Counted from the first letter of the stretch, positions 35,021 through 43,851 are shown. The stretch: DNA of 64,000 nt from Paenibacillus sp. H1-7 (GCF_022354825.1 NZ_CP031168.1:1799501-1863500), one strand, 5' to 3'. Made by a program: numbers and translations. Notes: generated from the sequence alone by a model not told the origin.

Positions 35021-35866
35021 ATGGGTGAATTGACATCCCCGATTATGAGCGTAAATCAATTAAGCAAGCAATTCGGCCCCGGCTGCGACCAATGCCGAAA
35101 TGCGGAGCACCGCAAGCTCGAGAAAAACTACTGCCGCGCCTGCGGCACCGTCTACTCGTGCCAAAACATTTCATTCGATCTGCACCGCGGCGAGATTCTC
35201 GGGGTCGTTGGAGAGAGCGGCAGCGGCAAATCGACGCTGATGAGATGCCTGTACTTCGATCAGGAGGTAACCTCGGGTGAGGCCTACCTTCAACAGTACA
35301 AGGAAGGCAGCAGCAATATGTTCGCCGAATCGCCGCAGCAAAAACGATATATCCGGAATCATCTGATGGGCAAAGTGTATCAAAATCCGGTGCTTGGTCT
35401 AAGAATGGGCTTCTCTTCGATCGGGAACATCGCCGAGAAAATGATTGCCGCAGGCAACCGTAACGTGGCGGCTATGGAAGCCCGGGGAAGCGAGCTGCTG
35501 GAGCGGGTGCATATTCCGCTGTACCGGATGAAGGATGCGCCGAAGCTGTTCTCCGGCGGTATGCAGCAGCGTGTACAGATCGCGAAGGCATTGTCCAACA
35601 ATCCGCCGATTCTGCTGCTGGACGAAGTGACTACCGGTCTCGACCTGTCGGTACAAGCGAATGTGCTCGACCTGATCAAGCACCTGCAGAGAGAGCTGAA
35701 TATCAGCATCCTGCTTGTATCGCATGATCTCGGCGTCATCCGGATGCTGGCCGACCGCACGATGGTTATGCTGGACGGCCAAGTGGTCGAGCAAGGCTTG
35801 ACCGATCAGATTCTCGAAGATCCGCAGCATGCGTATACTCAGCAGCTGGTTCATTCCTTATTATAA
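35021..35866 (+). CDS. phnK: C-P lyase ATPase subunit PhnK with Cys-rich insertion
   Basis: A 281-residue ABC-type ATPase that binds the C-P lyase core. Walker A is GESGSGKST (64-72), the signature is FSGGMQQR, and Walker B is ILLLDEVTTGLD. Unlike E. coli PhnK, residues 20-47 between the first two strands contain five cysteines: CDQC (22-25), CRAC (38-41) and Cys47. Two CXXC pairs 13 residues apart suggest a zinc knuckle. GAGGTG precedes ATG 35021, 15 bp after phnJ. The next gene, phnM, follows after a hairpin. Confidence 0.92.
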   Translation: MGELTSPIMSVNQLSKQFGPGCDQCRNAEHRKLEKNYCRACGTVYSCQNISFDLHRGEILGVVGESGSGKSTLMRCLYFDQEVTSGEAYLQQYKEGSSNMFAESPQQKRYIRNHLMGKVYQNPVLGLRMGFSSIGNIAEKMIAAGNRNVAAMEARGSELLERVHIPLYRMKDAPKLFSGGMQQRVQIAKALSNNPPILLLDEVTTGLDLSVQANVLDLIKHLQRELNISILLVSHDLGVIRMLADRTMVMLDGQVVEQGLTDQILEDPQHAYTQQLVHSLL

Positions 35867-35874
35867 AACTTCTT

Positions 35875-35910
35875 GTTAGCAAGGGGATTGCAAGAAGCTC
35901 CCCTTGTAAC
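35875..35910 (+). repeat. Inverted repeat between phnK and phnM
   Basis: GTTAGCAAGGGG pairs with CCCCTTGTAAC (one bulged base) around a 13-base loop. No T run follows, so it is not a clear terminator; it could act on mRNA stability or adjust expression of phnM and phnL relative to the core. Confidence 0.55.
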
Positions 35911-35935
35911 CAATCCTCAAGTGGAGGTCATCCTG

Positions 35936-37117
35936 ATGTATCTGATTACTAACGGAATTATTATAACGGAAGAAACGCTTTTGGAAGGGTTCGACCTTCT
36001 TATTCAAGGCGATCGCATCGTGCAAATCGCTCGCCCGGGGGAGCTTGCTGTAGAAGAGGGAACGGAGATTATCGACGCGCGAGGCGGATATGTATCCCCG
36101 GGACTCATCGATATTCACTCCGATTACATTGAGCATATGACGGCTCCGCGGCCGACATCGCTCTTCGATTTTCGTTTGAGCCTGCGGGAGACGGAGAAGG
36201 AGCTGCTTTCTCACGGTATTACTACCATGTTCCACTCCTTGTCCATCTTCAAGTCCGCTGATTACAAGTACCGCCCGATCCGCGAGCCGGAAAATGTGCG
36301 CAAGATCGCCGATTTGATTGAGCAGACGCATTCCAGCAAGCATTTGATCCGTCACCGCTTCCACGCGCGTTTCGAGATCGACAACCTGGATCAAGTCGAC
36401 AACTTGAAGCAATATATCGCCGAAGAGAAGGTTCATCTGGTTTCATTTATGGACCATACGCCTGGCCAAGGGCAGTACAGAGACCTGGAAGTGTACAAAA
36501 AAACGATTCGCGGCTACAACAATGTCACCGATGAGAACATGGACTCCATTATCGCCAATCATCAGTCGAAGCAAAAATTGACGGAGGATGCCATCCGTGA
36601 GATCGCCGCAATGGCCAAAGAGCGCAACATTGCGATTGCGTCCCACGATGACGATTCGCTGGAAAAGCTCGATCTTGTACAAAGCTTCGGCACGGTTATC
36701 AGCGAATTCCCGATTACGATGGAGATTGCGAGAAAAGCGAAGGAAAAGGGCATGTACACGGTAGCCGGGGCGCCGAACGTCCTGCTGGGCGGCTCTCACA
36801 GCGGCAACCTGTCGGCGACGGAAGCCGTGAAGGACGGCAGCATCGATATTTTGTGCAGCGACTATTATCCGGCTGCGCTGCTGCACTCCGTATTTCAGCT
36901 GGCGAGCTTATGCGGCAAGGATTTGGCCGAGATGTTCAAGCTGGTCACGCTCAACCCGGCGAAGGCCGTCAATATCGACGAAGAGCTGGGCTCGATCCGG
37001 GAAGGCAAGAAGGCGGATATCATCATCATCGAGCGGTTGGATGGTGACGATTTGCCGGTCATTACGGCCGTTATGGTCGATGGCAAGCTGATTCAGAAAA
37101 CGAACTACAGGATCTGA
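35936..37117 (+). CDS. phnM: Alpha-D-ribose 1-methylphosphonate 5-triphosphate diphosphatase PhnM
   Basis: A 393-residue amidohydrolase that removes pyrophosphate from the ribosyl-triphosphate phosphonate before PhnJ acts. Visible family features: GYVSPGLIDIHSDYIEHM (metal motif), HARFEIDN, VSFMDHTPGQGQYRDL, IASHDDD and the C-terminal LNPAKAVNIDEELGSIREGKKADI. ATG 35936 has GTGGAGGT seven bases upstream; a longer frame upstream covers the phnK-phnM hairpin and is unlikely. Cytoplasmic. Gene order phnK-M-L differs from the E. coli order K-L-M. Confidence 0.93.
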   Translation: MYLITNGIIITEETLLEGFDLLIQGDRIVQIARPGELAVEEGTEIIDARGGYVSPGLIDIHSDYIEHMTAPRPTSLFDFRLSLRETEKELLSHGITTMFHSLSIFKSADYKYRPIREPENVRKIADLIEQTHSSKHLIRHRFHARFEIDNLDQVDNLKQYIAEEKVHLVSFMDHTPGQGQYRDLEVYKKTIRGYNNVTDENMDSIIANHQSKQKLTEDAIREIAAMAKERNIAIASHDDDSLEKLDLVQSFGTVISEFPITMEIARKAKEKGMYTVAGAPNVLLGGSHSGNLSATEAVKDGSIDILCSDYYPAALLHSVFQLASLCGKDLAEMFKLVTLNPAKAVNIDEELGSIREGKKADIIIIERLDGDDLPVITAVMVDGKLIQKTNYRI

Positions 37118-37130
37118 CGGAGGTGATGGC

Positions 37131-37859
37131 ATGGATAATCTGCTATCGATTGAACAGTTGTCCAAATCGTTCACTTTGCACAACTTGAACAAGCATATCA
37201 AAGCGGTGGAAGAGATCAATCTGCATTTGAAAGAAGGAGAATTCGTAGGCATTACCGGGAAGAGCGGCAGCGGCAAATCGACCGTGCTCCGATGCATTTA
37301 CCGCACGTACCTGCCTCATTCCGGCAGCATCTGGTATCATTCGCAGCGGTTCGGGAGAATCGATCTGGCGACAGCCTCGGAGAGAACCATTATCGAGCTG
37401 CGTAAGTTCGAAATCGGCTATGTATCCCAATTTCTTAACGTTATGCCGCGGACGACAGCCAGAGAGCTGGTTCGTCACGCCATTGTAGAAATGGGACACG
37501 AAGTAGATTATGCCGAGAACGAGACGGAAAAAATACTCGAGCACTTCGAGCTCGACCGCAGCCTGTGGGACAGCTATCCGTCCACGTTCTCCGGCGGCGA
37601 GAAGCTGCGGCTGAACATTGCCAGAGCGATGGTGAAGAAGCCTCGTTTGCTGCTGCTCGATGAACCTACCGCAAGCTTGGACGAAGGATCCAAGGTGAAG
37701 GTGAAAATGTTGATCGAGCAGCTGATGAAGGAAGGAACGACCATGCTCGGAATTTTTCATGACCTGGAGTTTATGCAAAATCTGTGCAATCGCGAGTATC
37801 AAATCAGAGACGGTAAAATGGTTGTCAAGGAGCAGCAAGAAAAGCTTACAACATCTTAA
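37131..37859 (+). CDS. phnL: C-P lyase ATPase-like subunit PhnL
   Basis: A 242-residue ABC-type ATPase protein. Walker A is GKSGSGKST (about residues 42-50), then YVSQFLNVMPRTTARELVRH, signature FSGGEKLRLNIARAMV and Walker B LLLLDEPTASLD. PhnL acts with PhnI in the first step of the pathway and also docks on the C-P lyase core. GGAGGTG precedes ATG 37131. The last 15 bases of the gene overlap the first PhoP box of the phnD promoter. Confidence 0.92.
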   Translation: MDNLLSIEQLSKSFTLHNLNKHIKAVEEINLHLKEGEFVGITGKSGSGKSTVLRCIYRTYLPHSGSIWYHSQRFGRIDLATASERTIIELRKFEIGYVSQFLNVMPRTTARELVRHAIVEMGHEVDYAENETEKILEHFELDRSLWDSYPSTFSGGEKLRLNIARAMVKKPRLLLLDEPTASLDEGSKVKVKMLIEQLMKEGTTMLGIFHDLEFMQNLCNREYQIRDGKMVVKEQQEKLTTS

Positions 37860-37898
37860 CATTAACCTAACATTCCGGTGACATTCAATTTGTATACT
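37845..37898 (+). promoter_or_regulatory. PhoP boxes and -10 element before phnD
   Basis: CTTACA (37845), TTAACA (37856), CTAACA (37867) and GTGACA (37878) start exactly 11 bp apart. TATACT (37893-37898) lies 9 bp after the last box, the same distance as in the pstS and pstC promoters of this window. The boxes begin inside the end of phnL. Confidence 0.82.
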
Positions 37899-37937
37899 AA
37901 TCTTGTCTAGATTGTACATTTTGGGAGGGGTTTGAAT

Positions 37938-38999
37938 ATGAAAAAGGCATTGTCTCTTGTCATTTGCTTGTCCCTGGCAGCTGTAGCTGCAGGCTGCGGT
38001 TCGAAAACAACAGGTGAAACGCAAAATGCGGCTGCACCTGCAAAAACAAAAGACACCATTACTATCGCTTGGTATCCTAACGAATCCGGCGCTGACTTGA
38101 AAAACGCCCGCGATGAGCTCGGCAAAGTCATCGAAACCGCAACCGGCAAAAAAGTAGAGCACAAGACGACAACGGACTATATCATTGCGATTGAGGCTAT
38201 CGCTAGCGGCAATGCCGATCTGGCTTTCATGGGACCTCAAGGCTACGTTGAAGCGAATGCTAAGAATAAGAAGGTTCAGCCGTTGGTTGTAGCGAGCGGC
38301 GAGTCCGGTACGCTGGACGATGCCGTTTACTTTAGCTGGCTGAACGTAAGAAAAGGCGAAGAGGAAGCGTACAAAAGCGGCAGCGGCTTTGCCATCGACA
38401 ACATAGCAGGCAAGAAATTCTCGTTCGTATCCAACTCCTCCACATCCGGATTTAAAGTTCCTTCCGCCGGAATCGTGAGCTATTTCAGCAAGAAGGACAA
38501 ATACAAAAGCTTGACGGCTGAAGATTTGCTGCAGGGCGGCAAAGACAAGTTTTTCAGCGAAGTGCTGTTCGGCGGCTCTCATCAGGGCTCGGCAGTTAAT
38601 CTTTTGACAGGTAAGGCCGATATTGCGGCATTCTGCGATACATGCGTATCCAACTATGTAGAATTGTCCTCCGGAACGGCGAACAAGCCGGGCGCTGTAT
38701 ATAAAGTCAAGCAAGGCGCTGCCGAGCCGTTCAATACGCTGGTAGGCAAGGAGTTCTCGGTTATCTCCGTTACGCCGGTACTGAACTCTCCGTTTGCAAT
38801 CAACACAAGCACGATCAGCGCGGATGACCAGAAGAAGCTGAAGGATGCGTTCACATCTGAAGCAGTTACCAAAAACCCTAAAGTGTTCCTGCCGGCTGAC
38901 TCGAAGGATTCCGGTTTGTTCAAGCAAAAGACCGGTAAAGAGAAATTTTTGCCTGTAGAGGATGCATGGTTCAATCCGGTCCGTGAGCTGTCCAAATAA
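37938..38999 (+). CDS. phnD: Phosphonate ABC transporter substrate-binding lipoprotein PhnD
   Basis: A 353-residue lipoprotein. The signal peptide ends in a lipobox (AVAAGC, Cys about residue 21), followed by a low-complexity linker and the PhnD/SsuA-like binding domain: ITIAWYPNESGADLKNARDEL, GNADLAFMGPQGYVEA, KFSFVSNSSTSGFKVPSAGI. It captures phosphonates outside the membrane for PhnC and PhnE. GGGAGGGG lies 8 bp before ATG 37938. It has its own PhoP-box promoter, so uptake can be expressed more strongly than the lyase genes. Confidence 0.93.
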   Translation: MKKALSLVICLSLAAVAAGCGSKTTGETQNAAAPAKTKDTITIAWYPNESGADLKNARDELGKVIETATGKKVEHKTTTDYIIAIEAIASGNADLAFMGPQGYVEANAKNKKVQPLVVASGESGTLDDAVYFSWLNVRKGEEEAYKSGSGFAIDNIAGKKFSFVSNSSTSGFKVPSAGIVSYFSKKDKYKSLTAEDLLQGGKDKFFSEVLFGGSHQGSAVNLLTGKADIAAFCDTCVSNYVELSSGTANKPGAVYKVKQGAAEPFNTLVGKEFSVISVTPVLNSPFAINTSTISADDQKKLKDAFTSEAVTKNPKVFLPADSKDSGLFKQKTGKEKFLPVEDAWFNPVRELSK

Positions 39000-39023
39000 T
39001 AAAATCATCCAAGGGAGTTAACC

Positions 39024-39815
39024 ATGACAACGTTATTGGAATTCAAGCAGGTATCGAAACAATACGGCGCGGATACAAAAGCGTTATCAGATGTTAACTT
39101 CGCTGTGAAAGAAGGAGAGTTCGTGTCTATCATCGGTCCTTCAGGGGCGGGGAAATCGACTCTCCTTCGCTGTATTAACCGCATGATTGACGCAAGCAGC
39201 GGAGAGATCATTTTTGATGGCGCCAATATTATGGGTTTTAAGAAAAACGAGCTGAAACGATTGCGCACCCGGATCGGGATGATTTTCCAGCATTACAACC
39301 TGGTCAACCGGCTAAGCGTTATCGAGAACGTGCTACATGGCAGACTTGGATACAAATCCACCTTGGCAGGTGTGTTCGGCTTGTACACCGAGCAGGAGAA
39401 GCAGCAGGCTTGCCATATTCTGAACATTCTCGGCTTGGAGGAGCAGATCTACAAACGCTGCGATCAGCTGAGCGGCGGTCAAAAGCAGCGTGTGGGCATC
39501 GCGCGCGCATTAGTGCAGGATCCCAAAATGCTGCTGTGCGACGAGCCGATCGCTTCCCTCGATCCGAACGCATCCCGAATTATTATGGAACATTTGCGAA
39601 ACATTTGTTCCACAATGGGCATCACAGTCATTATTAATTTGCACCAAGTTGACGTTGCATTGAAATATTCCGACCGGATTATCGGCGTGAATAAAGGCAC
39701 AATCGTTTATGATGGGTCCCCGGGAGGTATTAAGCGGGAGCAGCTTCGTAAAATTTACGGCGCGGAATTGGATGATCAGCATGTCGATATCATGGGAGGC
39801 CAGTATGCAGGCTAA
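39024..39815 (+). CDS. phnC: Phosphonate ABC transporter ATPase PhnC
   Basis: A 263-residue ABC ATPase. Walker A is GPSGAGKST (38-46), the Q-loop is FQHYNLVNRLSV, signature LSGGQKQRVGIARALVQ, and Walker B MLLCDEPIASLDP. These are typical of PhnC. It powers import through the PhnE proteins. AAGGGAG precedes the ATG 24 bp after phnD, and its end overlaps phnE1 by 11 bases. Confidence 0.93.
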   Translation: MTTLLEFKQVSKQYGADTKALSDVNFAVKEGEFVSIIGPSGAGKSTLLRCINRMIDASSGEIIFDGANIMGFKKNELKRLRTRIGMIFQHYNLVNRLSVIENVLHGRLGYKSTLAGVFGLYTEQEKQQACHILNILGLEEQIYKRCDQLSGGQKQRVGIARALVQDPKMLLCDEPIASLDPNASRIIMEHLRNICSTMGITVIINLHQVDVALKYSDRIIGVNKGTIVYDGSPGGIKREQLRKIYGAELDDQHVDIMGGQYAG

Positions 39816-40590
39816 CTTTTTTGCTAGAAAAAGAAGGAACAGCCTGCTGTACAGCGCCCTGCTGATCATAGTGACCGTTATTGCAATTATTGTTACGGAG
39901 TATGACGTGATCAAAGGCTTCACTTCCATTCCGAAAGCGGCGGAGTGGGCCGCAAGCAATTTTTACCCTAATGAAAAAGCGATGAAGCGGCTGCCGGCAA
40001 TTCTGGATACGCTGCTCGAAACGGTGCTTGTCTCGATAGCAGCCACCTCGGTAGCGGCTGTATTCGCTCTGTTGTTCGCTATTCTAGGTTCGAATACGAT
40101 GGGAGTGGGAGGCGTGGTCAGTATGATCAGCCGATCGATCGCCACTCTGTTCCGCAACATAGATGTTGCCGCCTGGTCGATGATCCTCTTGTTTTCATTC
40201 GGACAGAGCGTGCTTACGGGATACTTCGCCCTCTTCTTCGGCTCGTTCGGTTTTTTGACCCGCGCTTTCATGGAATCGATCGATGAGGTCAGCAACAGCT
40301 CCGTTGAAGCGTTAAGAGCAACGGGCGCAGGTTATTTCTCGATCATTTTTCATTCGGTGATCCCTTCCAGCATCCCTCAGCTTATCAGTTGGATTTTGTT
40401 TATGGTGGAGACGAACATTCGTCACGCAACCTTGGTCGGCATTCTGACCGGGACGGGGATCGGATTCCTGTTCAGTTTGTATTACAAAAGCTTGAATTAC
40501 AGCGCCGCTTCACTCGTTGTAATCGTGATCGTTATCGCCATCTTTGCCATCGAGGCTGTCTCCAACTATGTCAGGAGGGTGATTTTGTAG
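39805..40590 (+). CDS. phnE: Phosphonate ABC transporter permease PhnE (first copy)
   Basis: A 261-residue permease with about six membrane helices and the EAA-loop region FLTRAFMESIDEVSNSSVEALRATGAGYFSIIFHSVIPSSIP split around the coupling helix. ATG 39805, inside the end of phnC, has GGGAGG five bases upstream; the longer frame lies entirely within phnC. Two different PhnE proteins follow each other here and should form a heterodimeric channel, as in several Gram-positive phosphonate systems. Confidence 0.92.
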   Translation: MQANFFARKRRNSLLYSALLIIVTVIAIIVTEYDVIKGFTSIPKAAEWAASNFYPNEKAMKRLPAILDTLLETVLVSIAATSVAAVFALLFAILGSNTMGVGGVVSMISRSIATLFRNIDVAAWSMILLFSFGQSVLTGYFALFFGSFGFLTRAFMESIDEVSNSSVEALRATGAGYFSIIFHSVIPSSIPQLISWILFMVETNIRHATLVGILTGTGIGFLFSLYYKSLNYSAASLVVIVIVIAIFAIEAVSNYVRRVIL

Positions 40591-40591
40591 C

Positions 40592-41461
40592 ATGGCATTT
40601 CATGAATCGTTCAAAACCTTACCCGACAAGGACGGCAGCCGGCTGGCGCTTTCCGGCAAACGGATCAAGGTACGGCCCTTCAACAAGGCCACGTTTGCCA
40701 TTCAGATTACTTTGGCGGCGCTGACAGCGCTGTCTGTGTACGGCTTTGCCACGTTTGATTACAAAGATATCAGCATCGTGAACAGCATCGTTTCAACGGC
40801 AACTACAGTCAAAACGATGTTTTTGGAGCCGCATCTGAAGCATTTTACATTCCTCGAGGCGTTAGCGCAGGTTGGCATTACGCTGGGACTGGCGTTCTTG
40901 ACGACGCTGTTCGGCGGTATCATCGCCTTGTTCCTGGGGCTCTTGGCTGCTAGGAACTTGTCCAGCGAACCGGTATCGCTGGCCGTAAAAGGTGCCGTAG
41001 CATTCATAAGAGCGGTTCCTACCGTCTTATGGGTACTGATTTTTGCCGTCGCCGCCGGATTGGGCAGTGTCGCAGCCGTCATCGGCATGACCTTCCACTC
41101 GGTCAGCTATTTGGTCAAAGCGTACTCGGAGGCGTTCGAGGAGCTGGATGAAGGCGTCATTGAAGCGTTGAAGGCAAGCGGGGCGAATTGGTGGCAGATC
41201 GTGTTCCAAGCGGTCATCCCGTCCAGTGTCACGTATTTGATATCGTGGACGTTCATGCGTTTCGAGATCAACTTCGCCGTTGCGGTGGCGATGGGCGCTG
41301 TTGCCGGTGCTGGCGGTATCGGCTACGATATGTTTATGGCCAGCTCCTATTATTACGACGTAAGAGAAGTCGGAGTAATTACGTACTTCATCCTTGCTTT
41401 GGCAATTATTCTCGAGCTGCTGGCATCGAGAATCAAGAAGAACCTGAGAACTCGCAGTTAA
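40592..41461 (+). CDS. phnE: Phosphonate ABC transporter permease PhnE (second copy)
   Basis: A 289-residue permease with about six helices and coupling region SVSYLVKAYSEAFEELDEGV then EALKASGANWWQIVFQAVIPSS. It has a longer cytoplasmic N-terminus than its partner. GGAGGGTG lies about 10 bp before the ATG, which follows the phnE1 stop by one base. It is the last gene of the phosphonate operon, closed by a strong terminator. Confidence 0.92.
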   Translation: MAFHESFKTLPDKDGSRLALSGKRIKVRPFNKATFAIQITLAALTALSVYGFATFDYKDISIVNSIVSTATTVKTMFLEPHLKHFTFLEALAQVGITLGLAFLTTLFGGIIALFLGLLAARNLSSEPVSLAVKGAVAFIRAVPTVLWVLIFAVAAGLGSVAAVIGMTFHSVSYLVKAYSEAFEELDEGVIEALKASGANWWQIVFQAVIPSSVTYLISWTFMRFEINFAVAVAMGAVAGAGGIGYDMFMASSYYYDVREVGVITYFILALAIILELLASRIKKNLRTRS

Positions 41462-41479
41462 TCCCATTGACTACCGAAG

Positions 41480-41508
41480 CCGCAGGCTCGAAGCTTGCGG
41501 TTTTTTTT
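41480..41508 (+). terminator. Terminator of the phosphonate operon
   Basis: CCGCAGGCT pairs with AGCTTGCGG (one G-T pair) over a CGA loop region and is followed by eight T, 19 bp after the phnE2 stop. Confidence 0.9.
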
Positions 41509-41557
41509 GCGCGCATGCAACTATCGTGCTGCATTCCTTTCTACTAAACAGAAAACA

Positions 41558-41595
41558 ACGGCAGCCTGGGACTCGGTTAAGTCCTAAGCTGCCGT
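41558..41595 (-). terminator. Terminator of the chemoreceptor gene
   Basis: ACGGCAGC/GCTGCCGT arms enclose GGACT/AGTCC. On the minus strand the stem is followed by TTGTTTTCTGTTT. It lies 15 bp after the stop of the opposing gene. Confidence 0.65.
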
Positions 41596-41609
41596 ATGTA
41601 TAGTAAGCT

Positions 41610-43607
41610 TTATACCAAGACAAGCTTCTTTTCTTCCTCCGCCGGCTTGGCGGCGTCTTTATCGGATCCGGCCTCGCTCTTATCCGAAGCATCGGAACCG
41701 GTGTCGTCATCTGGCTCCGGAAGTGGCTTCGAATGTTCGGGCTGACGCTCGTTGCTGCCATTGTTGTCATTGCTATCACCGCTGTCCGATCCGCTGCCGC
41801 CGCGATCTTCATCATCGCCGCTTTTGTTAACGGATTGTAAACCGTTGCGGTCTGCATCGAGAGATGCATCCTCGCTCATTCGGAATTGCTGAATCTCGTG
41901 GAACAGCTTCTGTGATAAGACCAGAATGTCGTCAGCCTGCTGGGCGATCCGTTGAATGGCGTTATCCTGCTCAACGGAGGTCGAGTTGACTTCCTCTACG
42001 CCGGCCGCCGTCTCCTGAGCGATTGCTGCGACAAACTGAACGGATTCGACCAGCATGCCGTTTTTATTTTTGGCGAGCTCAATTTGCGCCTGGATTTGAT
42101 CGATATGCTGCGACAGCATCTCCATGGAAGAACGAATTTCCTGGAATGCTTCCATACTGTCATTCATTTTTTTGTTTTGCACGCCGAACGTTTGGCGCGC
42201 GTCGCTCAGATAGCCTTCGAGTTCTCCGGTCTGCTCCAGCAGCGATTTAATAATGACAGCAATCGATTTGGACGATTCATTCGTCTGAGTCGAAAGCTGG
42301 CGCACTTCTTCGGCTATTACCGAGAAGCCGCGGCCATGCACGCCTGCTCTTGCGGCCTCGATCGCCGCATTCAGCGCGAGCACGTTCGTTTGATGGGATA
42401 TTTCCGTAATCGTGTTAACGATCCTGTGGATTTGCACAGTGCTTGCGGACAGGCCTTCCATGGCTGTGTACACTTTATCGAGAACGCCTTCGGAAGATTG
42501 GGAAGCCTGCTTCAGCTGCTCCATGGAAGCCGAGCCCGTATGGGTGTTGAAGGCGGCTTCGCGGCTTTTTTGCTGAACCGTTTCCGAGTATTGGGCGATC
42601 GTTGCGAGCTCCTGTTCCAGATCAGCTATTAAGGAAGCGGAATGCTCCGAATGATTCGCCTGCTTGTCCGCACCGGCGGAGATTTCTTGAATCGCCCGGA
42701 TGATCTCGGCGTTCGCTGTCGCGGTGGAACCGGACAAACGATGGAACGAAGTCGAATGATCCGATAAAGAAGCGGCGATCGACTGCGTTTGCAGCAGCAT
42801 ACTGCGCACCTGATCGACCATATGGTCGAAGCTTTGGCTGAGCAAGCCAAGTTCGTCTTGGGACCGGCTGCCGATCTTGCTCCGCAAATCGCCCGAAGCC
42901 ATTCGCTGCACCGCCTGCTGAAGCTGGCGCATCGGTCTGCTGAAGGAGCTAACGAGTACGGCGGCGATTGCCGCTCCGACCACGACTACGAATGCGGAGG
43001 CGATCCACAGCACCGTCGAAGTTCGGTGCATCAGCGACTGGGTTGCAGCAATCGCTTGCTCGGCGCCTTTCGAATAGTCGACATAAAATTGATCTACATT
43101 AATGAAGATATCGTTCATCAGCCTTTGCGATTCGTTATACAAATACTCCATGTTTTTATCGAGATCTGCGGAAGTAAGCTTGTTGTCCTGTACGAGCTTC
43201 GCCGCGACATCGAACGTATTCGTATACTCGACCGTAAGGGAGATAAGCTGGCTGCGCCATTTCACCTGTTCCGGCGTACTCGCCGTGTCCCCGATCCGCT
43301 TGATCATCGACTCGAACACTTTTCTTTTTTCATTATATTTAGGTATGTATTCCGCTTTCTTCGATATTTCCAGACCGGATGCGATAATGTTCAGCTCCTG
43401 GACCATTTCCTTCAATTCGAGAGCCATCAGCTTCAATTCGACCTTTTCGTTCTGCTGTCCGAGATAGGACTTCATCTGCTCCAGCTGCTGCGCGTTGTAC
43501 ATCGCCGCAATTAGAAACAGGATCAGCATGGCGGTCAAGCCGGATACCATCTTCATCTTAAGAGTGATGCGGAGCCTGGTAGACAGCTTCTGATTTTGTT
43601 TTCTCAA
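41610..43607 (-). CDS. Methyl-accepting chemotaxis protein with acidic C-terminal tail
   Basis: A 665-residue chemoreceptor. TTG start with GGAGGG six bases upstream. Helix 1 lies at about residues 20-40 and helix 2 at about 197-220, bounding a mostly helical extracellular sensor (four-helix bundle type). HAMP follows (about 222-275), then the signalling domain with hairpin-tip sequence ITEISHQTNVLALNAAIEAA and HGRGFSVIAEEVRQLSTQ (about 400-440). The last 80 residues are an unusual low-complexity tail rich in Asp, Ser, Gly and Glu, ending EEEKKLVLV. It lies between the phosphonate and phosphate uptake operons, but its ligand is unknown and no PhoP boxes point toward it. Confidence 0.88.
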   Translation of the reverse strand: MRKQNQKLSTRLRITLKMKMVSGLTAMLILFLIAAMYNAQQLEQMKSYLGQQNEKVELKLMALELKEMVQELNIIASGLEISKKAEYIPKYNEKRKVFESMIKRIGDTASTPEQVKWRSQLISLTVEYTNTFDVAAKLVQDNKLTSADLDKNMEYLYNESQRLMNDIFINVDQFYVDYSKGAEQAIAATQSLMHRTSTVLWIASAFVVVVGAAIAAVLVSSFSRPMRQLQQAVQRMASGDLRSKIGSRSQDELGLLSQSFDHMVDQVRSMLLQTQSIAASLSDHSTSFHRLSGSTATANAEIIRAIQEISAGADKQANHSEHSASLIADLEQELATIAQYSETVQQKSREAAFNTHTGSASMEQLKQASQSSEGVLDKVYTAMEGLSASTVQIHRIVNTITEISHQTNVLALNAAIEAARAGVHGRGFSVIAEEVRQLSTQTNESSKSIAVIIKSLLEQTGELEGYLSDARQTFGVQNKKMNDSMEAFQEIRSSMEMLSQHIDQIQAQIELAKNKNGMLVESVQFVAAIAQETAAGVEEVNSTSVEQDNAIQRIAQQADDILVLSQKLFHEIQQFRMSEDASLDADRNGLQSVNKSGDDEDRGGSGSDSGDSNDNNGSNERQPEHSKPLPEPDDDTGSDASDKSEAGSDKDAAKPAEEEKKLVLV

Positions 43608-43751
43608 TATAATCCCTCCGTCTCATATCTTTACGGAATCCAGGTGGAAATCAATCTTTTCCTAGATCCTTTTTCCTATATTATAGAAACGGATTATTAA
43701 TCTAGTGACATAATTATGTAAAAAGTAATTCAAAATTCGACAAAAATAACT

Positions 43752-43805
43752 TTTACATTCCGTTTACGTTTTGCGCGTTTAAACTTTACATTGGGTTGTT
43801 AAGAT
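43752..43805 (+). promoter_or_regulatory. PhoP boxes and -10 element before pstS
   Basis: TTTACA (43752), TTTACG (43763), a degenerate third position (43774) and TTTACA (43785) lie on an 11-bp grid. TAAGAT (43800-43805) follows the last box after 9 bp as a likely -10. Confidence 0.85.
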
Positions 43806-43851
43806 GTCCAAGTAAACAAAAAACGAACGAATAAAGGGAGGACACGAAGAG

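Noticed and set aside
37143..39008. Antisense open frame of 621 codons spanning phnL and phnD
   Set aside because: It covers two well-defined genes and the PhoP promoter between them, with no ribosome binding site and no recognisable protein features.
43608..43751. PhoP boxes directed toward the chemoreceptor gene
   Set aside because: Only one minus-strand TTTACA (43717-43722) is present, with no neighbours on an 11-bp grid.
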